Shown in pieces: positions 37,201-43,901 of a stretch of 64,000 nt of DNA; within the stretch, counting starts at the first letter, position 1, and each line of letters starts with the position of its first letter. The translations under genes were made by a program, and so were the position numbers. Below the pieces are notes generated by a model. The model searched no databases. It was not told the DNA's origin and worked only from the letters and a program-made list of their open reading frames with translations. The DNA lies in assembly GCF_900323885.1 (NCBI RefSeq), contig NZ_OOHJ01000018.1, forward strand, positions 3,459,001 through 3,523,000, given 5' to 3'. This DNA comes from [Actinomadura] parvosata subsp. kistnae (GTDB taxonomy: Bacteria; Actinomycetota; Actinomycetes; Streptosporangiales; Streptosporangiaceae).

Positions 37201-37708
37201 CCACGTCGGCGGAGCTGCCGACCAGGTCGGCCAGCGTCTCCATGGTCAGCGGCGGCGCGTGCTCGGAGCCCAGCCCGTACCGCTCGTCCAGGTGCAGCAG
37301 CCACACGGCCAGCCGGGCGGCGACGGGGGCGCGGGCCAGCGCCTCGTGCCGGCGGGCGGCCACGTTCCTGGCGAACAGCTCCTGCACCAGCGCGGTCGCG
37401 ACGGCCGGGGCGGCGGAGGCGTGCTCGCGCAGCCGCCGCAGGTCGATGGGCCAGGCGCGGACCTCGGTCAGCGCGTCGATCCTGACGCGGTCGGCGGGGC
37501 TCCAGAAGGCCAGCTCGCCGACGAGGTCGCCGGGGCCCCGCAGGTCGTGCACGGCCTCGCGCCCGCCCGCCGGGGTGTACTCGCGGGCGTAGCCCGACTC
37601 GATCACGTAGACGTGGTGGTCGGCGCGCGACGGTGAGCACATCGTCTCGTTGCGGTGGTAGACGCGCGGACGGGCGCCCTCGTCGACCAGCGACCGGAAG
37701 AGACTCAC
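34235..37708 (-). CDS. Cyclic-nucleotide-binding/winged-helix/NB-ARC/TPR fusion regulator
   Basis: The protein has 1,157 residues. Residues ~10-110 form a cNMP-binding beta barrel (YVIESGYAREY, GPGDLVGELAFW). A long helix and a Crp-type winged helix follow (LTMETLADLVGSSADVVQRQ, ~150-200). The NB-ARC domain has a complete P-loop GLPGVGKTAL (~275), Walker B LLLILDNA and VLVTSRTRM. Residues ~600-1140 are tandem TPRs (LRYASQALDLYKEIDD and similar). This is the AfsR/SARP plan with a Crp-type head in place of the SARP head. It would be an ATP-switched regulator whose DNA-binding end could sense a nucleotide or membrane signal. The start is GTG; a dyad lies directly upstream. Confidence 0.9.
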   Translation of the reverse strand: MSLFRSLVDEGARPRVYHRNETMCSPSRADHHVYVIESGYAREYTPAGGREAVHDLRGPGDLVGELAFWSPADRVRIDALTEVRAWPIDLRRLREHASAAPAVATALVQELFARNVAARRHEALARAPVAARLAVWLLHLDERYGLGSEHAPPLTMETLADLVGSSADVVQRQITQWAQRGWLVRLRYRRLRIADPSALRGAAGSWEHLSAPWAGRVTPFLVRPSGPADLLPVGEVPKPRQLPADMPDFIGRQRSLDLLTAWLERPRRTNTMVVQGLPGVGKTALVTHWGHLHADRFPDGQIVIDLRGQSPSQPPMSTVEALGQILRSLGLGEPASDEAELMLLYRSRIAGRKLLLILDNAADPAQVRALLPGGRDCVVLVTSRTRMAPLRATGHADLMDLPVLDPGNAVALLIAVLGEDSPQAADRDALAELARVCSYHPFALRISAAKLAENPGLSVQSRAQELRRPDRPLVGDPEEAFTQALNLAYESLTPVQRRAFRHVGLLPGRDFTPEVLAAALGVPVSEAVVAVEGLHRAYLVEPLPGPRYRVHDLVKRLARELGRHAEAGVREARARLLDHYLAVATDPATPREWFEAERRSLVSAVRLAGESGAHGMAWRLAEAVFEPFRRLRFYENNLEVQQGGLTSAMQVGNRRAVALMRSRLGTLHRDIGPSTLAARLIGEALTDYAELGDREGQARALNELAEVHGIAGNSEDALRYASQALDLYKEIDDPAGVAGCLHTLSRLHLSQERYEAALHHAGQALELREELGDRRGTAQSLIILATVQRNLGEPDAALSEGLEALSICHELGDEHAEAETLLCLAEIYDLLRLPHDARRDAERALAGYTATGDQYGCGRALCALGRIARNGSRYDEALSSYEQALSIQVELHHEQGKAETLGDIGLVHWRLSDYLRADEYLSQALAISRVISDGPVEARMLNRLARVRRRQGRPQVAFVYALEALDIVQGLGNRRVEADVQETLTYTYLSLGQHKAALRAARAALAIREELRDNRGSALLSMAQALLAAGRSAQALEPAREAVELQHESGTRDRWAAALTTLALVLLDLDRAGEALVHARQARDTHRECGTRRDLGCALRALGLISARLGHRAAAVAYLREAVRTLEDVGDVFEARQVAEELRLLHETPTKVVKSRA

Positions 37709-37709
37709 C

Positions 37710-37743
37710 AGGACACCACCCCCTTTTAGGACGGCGGTGTCCT
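37710..37743. promoter_or_regulatory. AGGACACC-N18-GGTGTCCT dyad at the start of the Crp-NB-ARC gene
   Basis: Perfect 8-bp arms (37710-37717, 37736-37743) immediately upstream of GTG 37708, overlapping the likely ribosome-site region. It could be an operator for the protein's own winged helix or an mRNA hairpin. It does not match the TGTGA-N6-TCACA Crp site. Confidence 0.45.
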
Positions 37744-37817
37744 CGGCATGACAGGCACGAAACAGTTCGTCGGACGACCTGTCACATCAGTGCAGCGCAG
37801 CGGGAACCCGCTGTCAA

Positions 37818-38510
37818 TCAGACGTTGGCGGTGTCGGCCCGGTCGGGCACGAAGCGGTAGCCGACGTTGCGCACCGTGCCGATCAGCGACTCGTACTCGG
37901 TGCCGAGCTTGGCGCGCAGCCGCCGCACGTGCACGTCGACCGTGCGGGTGCCGCCGAAGTAGTCGTAGCCCCACACCTCCTGGAGGAGCTGTGCGCGGGT
38001 GAACACCCTGCCGGGGTGCTGGGCGAGGTATTTGAGCAGCTCGAACTCCTTGAACGTGAGGTCGAGCACGCGGCCGCGCAGCCGCGCCGTGTAGGTGGCC
38101 TCGTCGATCGACAGGTCGCCGCTGCGGATCTCGTCGGGCACGTCCTCGGCGGCGGCCTGGGAGATGCGGCCGATGGCCATGCGCAGCCGGGCCTCCACCT
38201 CGGCCGGGCCGGCGCTGTCGAGCAGGACGTCGTCGACGCCCCACTCGGCGGTCATCGCGGCCAGCCCGCCCTCGGTCACGATGACGAGGAGCGGGCAGTC
38301 GATGCCGGTGGTGCGGATCAACCGGCACAGGCTCTTGGCCTGCACGAGCTCCTTGCGCGCGTCCACGATGACGGCGTCGGAGGGAGGGGTGTCGATGAGG
38401 GCGGACGCCTCCGCCGGGGCGACACGGACCGAGTGGAGCAGCAAGCCCAGCGCCGGTAGCACCTCGGCGGACGGCTCGAGGGCGTTGGTCAGCAGGAGCA
38501 GGTTGCTCAT
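37818..38510 (-). CDS. glnR: GlnR, OmpR-type global nitrogen regulator
   Basis: The protein has 230 residues. The receiver-like domain (LLLLTNALEPSAEVLPALGL, VIVDARKEL, VTEGGLAAMTAEWGVDDVLL) lacks the full acidic pocket. The C-terminal winged helix is near-identical to known actinobacterial GlnR (VLDLTFKEFELLKYLAQHPG, GTRTVDVHVRRLRAKLG). ATG 38510 is chosen because GGAGG lies 5 nt upstream; a longer start at 38528 has no such support. GlnR works as a phosphorylation-independent dimer controlling glutamine synthetase, ammonium and nitrate genes. None of those targets is in this window. Confidence 0.95.
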   Translation of the reverse strand: MSNLLLLTNALEPSAEVLPALGLLLHSVRVAPAEASALIDTPPSDAVIVDARKELVQAKSLCRLIRTTGIDCPLLVIVTEGGLAAMTAEWGVDDVLLDSAGPAEVEARLRMAIGRISQAAAEDVPDEIRSGDLSIDEATYTARLRGRVLDLTFKEFELLKYLAQHPGRVFTRAQLLQEVWGYDYFGGTRTVDVHVRRLRAKLGTEYESLIGTVRNVGYRFVPDRADTANV

Positions 38511-38686
38511 TACGGCCTCCTCAAACACGCAAGGACCCGGGGGCTACGTCGCCCAGGTCCTGTGAGTGAGGATATCCCACGAGTAAGTCGCGTCCATTGC
38601 GCGTCCGGCAGGTGAACAGCGCGTCTCCTGGAACAACCTTGTTAAGGGCGGCGCACAATAGTGTGGAAAGGATTGTGAGGCAAGGC

Positions 38687-38938
38687 ATGGCCATGGGAAA
38701 AGTGCGTTATTGGGCGGCTGCCAAGGAAGCGGCGGGAGTGGCCGAGGAACCGTTCGAAGCGGTCACTCTTGGTGAACTCATGACGAAAATCACACAAACC
38801 CGGCCAGAGCTGGCGCGGGTCGTGCGACGATGCTCGTTCCTCGTGGACGGCTCCCCCGTCGGCAAGCGGGCCCATGACGAGGTGGTTCTCGCCGACGGCG
38901 CCACGGTCGAGGTGCTGCCGCCCTTCGCGGGCGGCTGA
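38687..38938 (+). CDS. MoaD/ThiS-family sulfur-carrier protein
   Basis: An 83-residue ubiquitin-fold protein ending in PPFAGG. The C-terminal Gly-Gly is the site of adenylation and thiocarboxylation. The start is MAMGKVRYWAA behind GAGGCAAGG; longer readings extend into the promoter. It stands apart from molybdopterin or thiamine genes, so which pathway it serves is open. The sulfurtransferase gene at 42 kb is a possible sulfur source (inference). Confidence 0.88.
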   Translation: MAMGKVRYWAAAKEAAGVAEEPFEAVTLGELMTKITQTRPELARVVRRCSFLVDGSPVGKRAHDEVVLADGATVEVLPPFAGG

Positions 38939-39019
38939 ACAGGTGATTGCTTGATCCACGAGGGAATGGGGCAGTGCTGTCGGTAGTCTCATGACCCCCC
39001 GCTCGAGACAGGGAGCCCC

Positions 39020-39685
39020 ATGCGCAAGCTGATCGTATTTCTGATCGTGCTCGTCATTCTCCTTGTCGCCGTCGATCGCGTCGCCGTGGCCGGCGTCGAG
39101 CGCGATCTCGCCAACCGCATCGCGGCGACGGCCGACCTCTCCGGAACGCCGACGGTGACAATTGAGGGCATCCCATTTCTCACCCAGGCGGTCACCGGCC
39201 GCTATCCGGAGGTACGGTTCAATCTCGGCACGTTCACCTACGGAGACGTGCCGGTGAAGAACCTGCGGGGCGCCGCCTACGACGTGACGGCCCCCCTGGC
39301 CGACATCATCCAGAACAGACCCAACATCCGGGCCGGTCGCGTGACCATCAGTGGCACCCTCACCAGGGCCACCATCGACAAGTACGCCCCCCAAGGCGTC
39401 AAGATCGGCGGCAACGGGCGGCGGCTCACGGCGTCGGGCGAGGTCACGATGGGGGTGAACAAGGTGAAGTTCAACGCCGAGATGCGCGTCGAGCTCGCCG
39501 ACGGGGGGATCAAGCTCCAGGCGGAGAAGATCCAGGGCGTGCCCGACCAGGTCGCCCGGCTGATCTCCTACACCATCCCGTTCCAGGGCAAGCTGCCCTT
39601 CGACGTGAAGGTGACCGGGGTCAAGAGCGTGGCCGAAGGGCTCGAGTTCTCGGCCGAAGCGTCTGACGTGCCCATCCGTGGATGA
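39020..39685 (+). CDS. DUF2993/LmeA-family phospholipid-binding protein
   Basis: The protein has 221 residues with an N-terminal signal/anchor (LIVFLIVLVILLVAVDRVAV) and an elongated beta-rich body typical of LmeA-type proteins (VTIEGIPFLTQAVTGRYPEV, LRGAAYDVTAPL, PFDVKVTGVKSVAEGLEF). The mycobacterial LmeA member binds phosphatidylinositides and affects mannan length outside the membrane. The sigma gene overlaps its end by 8 nt. Confidence 0.92.
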   Translation: MRKLIVFLIVLVILLVAVDRVAVAGVERDLANRIAATADLSGTPTVTIEGIPFLTQAVTGRYPEVRFNLGTFTYGDVPVKNLRGAAYDVTAPLADIIQNRPNIRAGRVTISGTLTRATIDKYAPQGVKIGGNGRRLTASGEVTMGVNKVKFNAEMRVELADGGIKLQAEKIQGVPDQVARLISYTIPFQGKLPFDVKVTGVKSVAEGLEFSAEASDVPIRG

Positions 39686-40235
39686 CGCTGAACCGCTCCG
39701 GCCCGCCATACGTGATGAGGGCGTGAGCACAGCCGGTACCGCCGACGAGGAACTCGTGAAGACCCTCTTCGACGAGCACGCCGGGCCCCTCTACGGCTAC
39801 GTTCTGCGACTGACCGGTGACTCCGGGCGGGCCGAGGACGTCGTCCAGGAGACGCTGCTGCGAGCCTGGCGGCACCCCGAGGCGATGTCCGGCCGGCCCA
39901 TCCGCGCGTGGCTGTTCACGGTGGCCCGTAACCTCGTCGTGGACCAGCACCGCGCCAAGAAGGCCAGGCCGCCCGAGACCGGCGACGAGGCGCTGGCGGT
40001 CCTGCCGGCCGACGACGAGCTGGAGCGCGCCGTCGAGTCGTGGGCGGTGGCCGAGGCGCTGGCCGCGCTGCGGTCCGAGCACCGCGAGGTGCTCCTGGAG
40101 GTCTACTACCGGGGACGATCGGTGAAGGAGGCGTCGGCGACGCTGGGCATACCGCCGGGCACGGTCAAGTCCCGTACGTACTACGCGCTGCGCGCGCTCA
40201 AGCTGGCGCTCGAGGAACGGGGGCTGGCACCGTGA
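39678..40235 (+). CDS. ECF-type RNA polymerase sigma factor
   Basis: The protein has 185 residues. Region 2: LFDEHAGPLYGYVLRLTG and AEDVVQETLLRAWRHP. Region 4: LRSEHREVLLEVYYRGRSV and GTVKSRTYYALRALKLALEE. The start could also be GTG 39723. It overlaps the LmeA-like gene before it, and its stop overlaps the anti-sigma ATG, so the pair is coupled. It is related to the sigma factor at 22190 and probably of the SigK/SigL group. Confidence 0.94.
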   Translation: MDDAEPLRPAIRDEGVSTAGTADEELVKTLFDEHAGPLYGYVLRLTGDSGRAEDVVQETLLRAWRHPEAMSGRPIRAWLFTVARNLVVDQHRAKKARPPETGDEALAVLPADDELERAVESWAVAEALAALRSEHREVLLEVYYRGRSVKEASATLGIPPGTVKSRTYYALRALKLALEERGLAP

Positions 40236-41173
40236 TGACCTGCGAGGAGGTCCGCATCTCGCTGGGCGCGCACGCCCTGGGCGCGCTCGACGAGGAAGAG
40301 GCGCTGGAGGTCGACAACCACCTGGCGACGTGCGAGGCGTGCGGCGCCGAGCTGATGGAGCTGGAGGGTGTCGGCGCCTTCCTGGGCAAGGTGTCGGAGC
40401 GGGACGTCGAGCTGGTGGCCAGCCCGCCGCGCCGCGTGCTCGACCGGCTGCTGAAAGACCGGGTCAAGCGCACCAGGCGGGGCCGCGTCCTGCTGTCCGT
40501 GGCCGCCGCGGCGGCGGTCCTGGTCGTGGGCGGCACCGTGTGGACGACGATCGCGACCGGCTCCGGCGGGGGCTCGTCGAGCGCGGCGGGGGCTCCCCAG
40601 CCCGCGTCGTCGCAGGCGCCGCCCGAGCTGCTGCGCGACCAGAGCGGGTTCGCCCAGGAGCAGGCCAAACCCAAGAGCACCGCGGAACCGTCCCAGAGCG
40701 CCGCCGCACCGTCCCAGAGCGCTGCCGCACCGTCCCAGAGCGCTGCCGCACCGTCCCAGAGCGCTGCCGCACCGTCCCAGAGCCCGGCCGTCCCCGACAG
40801 CGCGTCCGACTCCCAGCTGCGGCCCAGCGCGCGGGCGCGCGCGACCGACGAGCTCGCCTTCCACGGCGACAACGAGCGCCTCGACTACTACGCCACCGTG
40901 CTCGTCCGGCCCGCCGCCGCGGGCACCGCCGTCGGCGTGCACGTCAACGGCGTGCCGGTCGGCACCACCTGCGGCCTCGTCGTCGTCGGCACCGACGGGC
41001 GGCGCGAGCGCGCGGGCACCTGGACCATCCGCCAGCAGGACTACGACAGCGGGAAGATCTTCCGTTACCAGAGCGCGACGGCCCTGGAGCGGATCCGGCG
41101 CTTCGAGATCGTCGACGGCTCGGGCAGGCTGCTCGTCAAGGTGCCCATGACGGCGACGGCCCGGGGGAAGTAA
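40235..41173 (+). CDS. Zinc-finger transmembrane anti-sigma factor with PSQSAAA repeats
   Basis: The protein has 312 residues. The anti-sigma zinc domain is at the N-terminus: EEALEVDNHLATCEACGAEL (H-x3-C-x2-C). One TM helix (LLSVAAAAAVLVVGGTVW, ~87-104) leads to a Ser/Ala/Pro/Gln-rich stalk with a 7-residue repeat, then an outside beta domain (VHVNGVPVGTTCGLVVVG) of the RskA C-terminal type. ATG 40235 overlaps the sigma stop. It should hold the upstream sigma factor at the membrane until released by proteolysis. Confidence 0.93.
   Translation: MTCEEVRISLGAHALGALDEEEALEVDNHLATCEACGAELMELEGVGAFLGKVSERDVELVASPPRRVLDRLLKDRVKRTRRGRVLLSVAAAAAVLVVGGTVWTTIATGSGGGSSSAAGAPQPASSQAPPELLRDQSGFAQEQAKPKSTAEPSQSAAAPSQSAAAPSQSAAAPSQSAAAPSQSPAVPDSASDSQLRPSARARATDELAFHGDNERLDYYATVLVRPAAAGTAVGVHVNGVPVGTTCGLVVVGTDGRRERAGTWTIRQQDYDSGKIFRYQSATALERIRRFEIVDGSGRLLVKVPMTATARGK
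40688..40783 (+). repeat. 21-nt tandem repeat encoding PSQSAAA
   Basis: Four full 21-nt units and a partial fifth, beginning CCGTCCCAGAGC, code the stalk of the anti-sigma factor. The units are almost identical at DNA level, which suggests recent expansion. The length is a multiple of three, so copy change would not break the frame. Confidence 0.92.
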
Positions 41174-41201
41174 CGGGCCCGCCGCGCGGTTGCACTGAAG
41201 C

Positions 41202-41537
41202 ATGACGACCGATGCCGGCGGCGGCCGGCTGTCCGCCGCCGACCTCGGCGCCGAGCTGGGCCAGCGGGCCACTCTGGTGCAGTTCTCCACCGCGTTCTGC
41301 CAGCCGTGCCGGGCCACCCGGCGCGTGCTGGCCGACGTGAGCGCGCTCGTGCCCGGCGTGCGCCACGTCGAGATCGACGCCGAGTCCCGGCTCGACCTCG
41401 TCCGCAGGCTCGGCATCACCAGCACCCCCACCGTGCTCGTGCTCGACGCGGCCGGCGGCATCGTCAAGATCGCCTCGGGGCAGCCGCGCAAGGCCGCCGT
41501 CCTCGCCGCTCTCGCGGCCGCCGTACCCGCGTCATGA
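41202..41537 (+). CDS. Thioredoxin-family protein
   Basis: A 111-residue thioredoxin fold with active site FCQPCRA (CxxC with Gln-Pro), cis-Pro in ITSTPTVLVLD and no signal peptide, so it is cytosolic. The active site differs from the usual CGPC of housekeeping thioredoxin. It lies just upstream of the sulfur-transfer operon, 28 nt after the anti-sigma gene. Confidence 0.92.
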   Translation: MTTDAGGGRLSAADLGAELGQRATLVQFSTAFCQPCRATRRVLADVSALVPGVRHVEIDAESRLDLVRRLGITSTPTVLVLDAAGGIVKIASGQPRKAAVLAALAAAVPAS

Positions 41538-41615
41538 CTGTGAGCCGTCTCACAAGTCGTCTCACCAACCGGACGAGATGTGACAGATGACGAGACGCCG
41601 AGTAGTGTCGTCGCC

Positions 41616-41699
41616 ATGAACCCATCGACAGAGCTGCTGACGAAGCGGCGCGCGGTTGACTTCTGCCGCGTCGCCACTGCGCTCTGTCGCGCTGCCTGA
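41616..41699 (+). CDS. Cysteine-containing leader peptide of the sulfurtransferase operon
   Basis: A 27-residue ORF: ATG at 41616, reading MNPSTELLTKRRAVDFCRVA and ending TALCRAA before TGA at 41697. Peptides with RRAVD-(F/L)CRVA-ALCRA lie upstream of sulfur-assimilation and CysA2/SseC-type genes in actinobacteria. They are thought to act as cysteine-responsive attenuators: ribosome stalling at Cys codons changes downstream RNA folding. Both Cys codons are TGC/TGT. It sits 346 nt upstream of the sulfurtransferase ATG. Confidence 0.85.
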   Translation: MNPSTELLTKRRAVDFCRVATALCRAA

Positions 41700-42045
41700 G
41701 GACGATCTCGCGCGGACTTTTCGATCCGCCCCAATCGACCCTTCAGGAGCATCCCGCGATGCGTGCCTACCCAAGAGCGCTGCGTTCCGGCGCGGCCACC
41801 ACCCACCCTGGTCCACGCCTCCGTCCCCGTGACGGAGGGCTTCAGGCTGCTCGCCGTCCAGGCCGTGGTCCTCGCGCCCGGAGCGTTCCACCGCTCGCCG
41901 TCCGCGATGCTCTCCAAGGCGCTCGTCCGGAGCGATCGGAAGGTCACCCCGCCTTCCTCAACGCAGCCATCGGATCTTGCCTCGGCTGCGAAACGTACCT
42001 GCTCATTCGCCGACTACTGCCCGCTGCCAACATGGAGGTATCCAA
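41700..42045 (+). promoter_or_regulatory. Long leader RNA between cysteine leader peptide and sulfurtransferase
   Basis: There is no convincing protein here. Hairpins seen are GCGGA/TCCGC (41712-41729, with CTTTTCGA loop) and a perfect CCTCCGTC/GACGGAGG (41818-41838). They could be part of an attenuator. An AGGAG-preceded ATG at 41759 opens a 96-codon frame whose TGA overlaps the sulfurtransferase ATG (ATGA). The frame has two Cys codons close together but low-complexity composition; it could be a coupling uORF or chance. Confidence 0.5.
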
Positions 42046-42885
42046 ATGAGCCGCTCCGCCGCCCTGGTGGACGCCGACTGGGTCGAGGCCAACCTCGACA
42101 CCCCCGGAGTCGTGCTCGTCGAGGTCGACGAGGACGTCAGCGCCTACGACAAGGGCCACATCCGTGGCGCCGTGAAGGTCGACTGGCGCAACGACCTGCA
42201 GGACCCGGTGCGTCGCGACTTCGTGGACAAGACCGGTTTCGAGGCGCTGCTGTCCGACCGTGGCATCTCCAACGACGACACCGTGGTCCTCTACGGTGGC
42301 AACAACAACTGGTTCGCCGCCTACGCGTACTGGTACTTCAAGCTGTACGGCCACGAGAACGTGAAGCTCCTCGACGGCGGGCGCAAGAAGTGGGAGCTCG
42401 ACTCCCGCGAGCTGGTCAAGGACGTGCCGCAGCGGGCCAAGACCCAGTACGTCGCCAAGGAGCAGGACTCCGCGATCCGCGCCTTCCGCGACGACGTCGT
42501 CGCCGCCATCGGCAAGCTCAACCTCGTCGACGTGCGCTCGCCCGACGAGTTCACCGGCAAGCTGCTCGCCCCGGCCCACCTCCCGCAGGAGCAGGCCCAG
42601 CGCGGCGGCCACGTGCCCACCGCCCGCAACATCCCGTGGTCCAAGGCGGCCAACGACGACGGCACCTTCAAGTCCGACGACGACCTGCGCGCCCTCTACC
42701 AGGAGGCCGGCGTCGACTTCGGCAAGGACACCATCGCCTACTGCCGCATCGGCGAGCGCTCCGCGCACACCTGGTTCGTGCTGCACGAGCTGCTCGAGCA
42801 GTCCAACGTGAAGAACTACGACGGTTCGTGGACCGAGTACGGCTCGCTCGTGGGCGTGCCGATCGAGCTTGGGGAGGCCCGCTAA
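42046..42885 (+). CDS. Thiosulfate sulfurtransferase (CysA2-type, two rhodanese domains)
   Basis: The protein has 279 residues. The N-terminal inactive rhodanese domain has DWVEANLDTPGVVLVEVDED and LYGGNNNWFAAYAYWYFKLY. The C-terminal active domain has DVRSPDEFTGK and active-site Cys in YCRIGERSAHTW (~residue 233). GGAGGT lies 6 nt before the ATG. It matches the mycobacterial CysA2/CysA3 proteins closely in length and motifs. It moves sulfane sulfur from thiosulfate to cyanide or thiol acceptors. Expression is probably controlled by the upstream cysteine leader peptide. The stop overlaps the SseC start. Confidence 0.95.
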   Translation: MSRSAALVDADWVEANLDTPGVVLVEVDEDVSAYDKGHIRGAVKVDWRNDLQDPVRRDFVDKTGFEALLSDRGISNDDTVVLYGGNNNWFAAYAYWYFKLYGHENVKLLDGGRKKWELDSRELVKDVPQRAKTQYVAKEQDSAIRAFRDDVVAAIGKLNLVDVRSPDEFTGKLLAPAHLPQEQAQRGGHVPTARNIPWSKAANDDGTFKSDDDLRALYQEAGVDFGKDTIAYCRIGERSAHTWFVLHELLEQSNVKNYDGSWTEYGSLVGVPIELGEAR

Positions 42886-43190
42886 TGTCGACTGCAGCAC
42901 AGGGGTGCGGAGCGCCGGAGCAGACCATCGCGCTGCCCGCCGGGATCGACCTGTCCAACCAGGCCGTCATCCAGGGCGTCGTCACCGGCGCCGGCACGGC
43001 GTACGCCCGACTGCTCGACCACTCCGGTGAGTTCACCGGCGAGGTCGTCGTCTCCGACGACGGCATCTTCCGCTTCTTCGCCGCGCCCGGCGACTGGACC
43101 GTCCGCATCATCGCGGGCGGCGGCGTCACCCGCGACGTGCAGGTGGAAGCCAAGCTGGGCGAGGTCGCCCAGCTCGCGGTGGCCGTCTGA
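42885..43190 (+). CDS. SseC-type DUF1416 protein
   Basis: A 101-residue beta-rich protein with a Cys near the N-terminus (AAQGCGAPEQT) and a carboxypeptidase-regulatory-like body (VIQGVVTGAGTAYARLLD, FRFFAAPGDWTVRIIA). This matches SseC, which follows CysA2/CysA3 in mycobacteria. Its role in sulfur metabolism is inferred from that conserved pairing. Start and previous stop share a base (TAATG). Confidence 0.93.
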   Translation: MSTAAQGCGAPEQTIALPAGIDLSNQAVIQGVVTGAGTAYARLLDHSGEFTGEVVVSDDGIFRFFAAPGDWTVRIIAGGGVTRDVQVEAKLGEVAQLAVAV

Positions 43191-43208
43191 GCACCACGAA
43201 GACCACAG

Positions 43209-43244
43209 AGGCCCGCGTTCTCCCGTGCTGGGGGACGCGGGCCT
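43209..43244 (+). terminator. Intrinsic-type terminator after the CysA2-SseC operon
   Basis: AGGCCCGCGT (43209-43218) pairs perfectly with ACGCGGGCCT (43235-43244) and is followed by TTTCC. It lies 18 nt after the SseC stop and separates that operon from the sigma gene. Confidence 0.8.
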
Positions 43245-43334
43245 TTCCGCATGCCGTGGATGAGCCCAGGGGTGCGACCGGACGCCCGCGGGGGGCGAAT
43301 CGGGTGCAACCGGTCGGCGCGTGGCGGTGTTGTA

Positions 43335-43901
43335 GTGAACGTGGTTGAAACCGACTGTCCCGACCCGGTGCGCAAGGCGCTGCTCGACGACCTCGACGAG
43401 GGCTTCGCCGAGCTGTACGGCGCCTACCGCGGCCTGGTCTTCTCGACCGCGCTGCGGCTGAGCGGGCGCTGGGCCGACGCCGAGGACTACACCGCCGAGG
43501 CGTTCCTGCGCGCGTACCGGGCCCTGGCCGGCTACTCACCCGAGCGCATCGCCGGGCTGCAGCCGCGCGCCTGGCTGATGACCATCCTCATGAACGTCTG
43601 GCGCAACTGCGCCCGCGCCAAGTCCCGGCGCCCGCCCACCGACCTGGTGGAGGAGCCGGTGGAGGAGGCCGACCCCGGCGAGGGCGTCGAGGCGGCCGCG
43701 GTCCGCCGCGAGATCGGCGACGAGCTCGCCGCCCTGCTCGGGCAGCTCCCCGACGAGCAACGCGCCGCCGTCGTGCTCAGGCACGTCGTGGACCTGCCGG
43801 TCAGCGAGATCGCCACCGTACTGAAGATCCCCCAGGGCACGGTCAAATCACACGTGTCACGAGGGCTGAGGCGGCTACGCGCACTAGGAGGTGCCCGATG
43901 A
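43335..43901 (+). CDS. ECF-type RNA polymerase sigma factor linked to an Ada-like protein
   Basis: A ~188-residue sigma factor. Region 2: LYGAYRGLVFSTALRLSG and AEDYTAEAFLRAYRAL. Region 4: LPDEQRAAVVLRHVVDLPVS and GTVKSHVSRGLRRLRAL. GTG 43335 or GTG 43341 could be the start. Instead of an anti-sigma gene, its ATGA-overlapping partner is a DNA-alkylation repair protein with an Ada zinc domain. This suggests control by alkylation damage; that is inference. Confidence 0.92.
   Translation: MNVVETDCPDPVRKALLDDLDEGFAELYGAYRGLVFSTALRLSGRWADAEDYTAEAFLRAYRALAGYSPERIAGLQPRAWLMTILMNVWRNCARAKSRRPPTDLVEEPVEEADPGEGVEAAAVRREIGDELAALLGQLPDEQRAAVVLRHVVDLPVSEIATVLKIPQGTVKSHVSRGLRRLRALGGAR

Noticed and set aside
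34211..37636. An 1,141-codon plus-strand frame opposite the Crp-NB-ARC gene
   Set aside because: Its composition is low-complexity and no domain is seen; the minus strand carries clear NB-ARC and TPR motifs.
41759..42049. 96-codon ORF upstream of the sulfurtransferase as a normal gene
   Set aside because: It has a ribosome site and ATGA overlap, but low-complexity composition and no family; kept only as a possible regulatory uORF.
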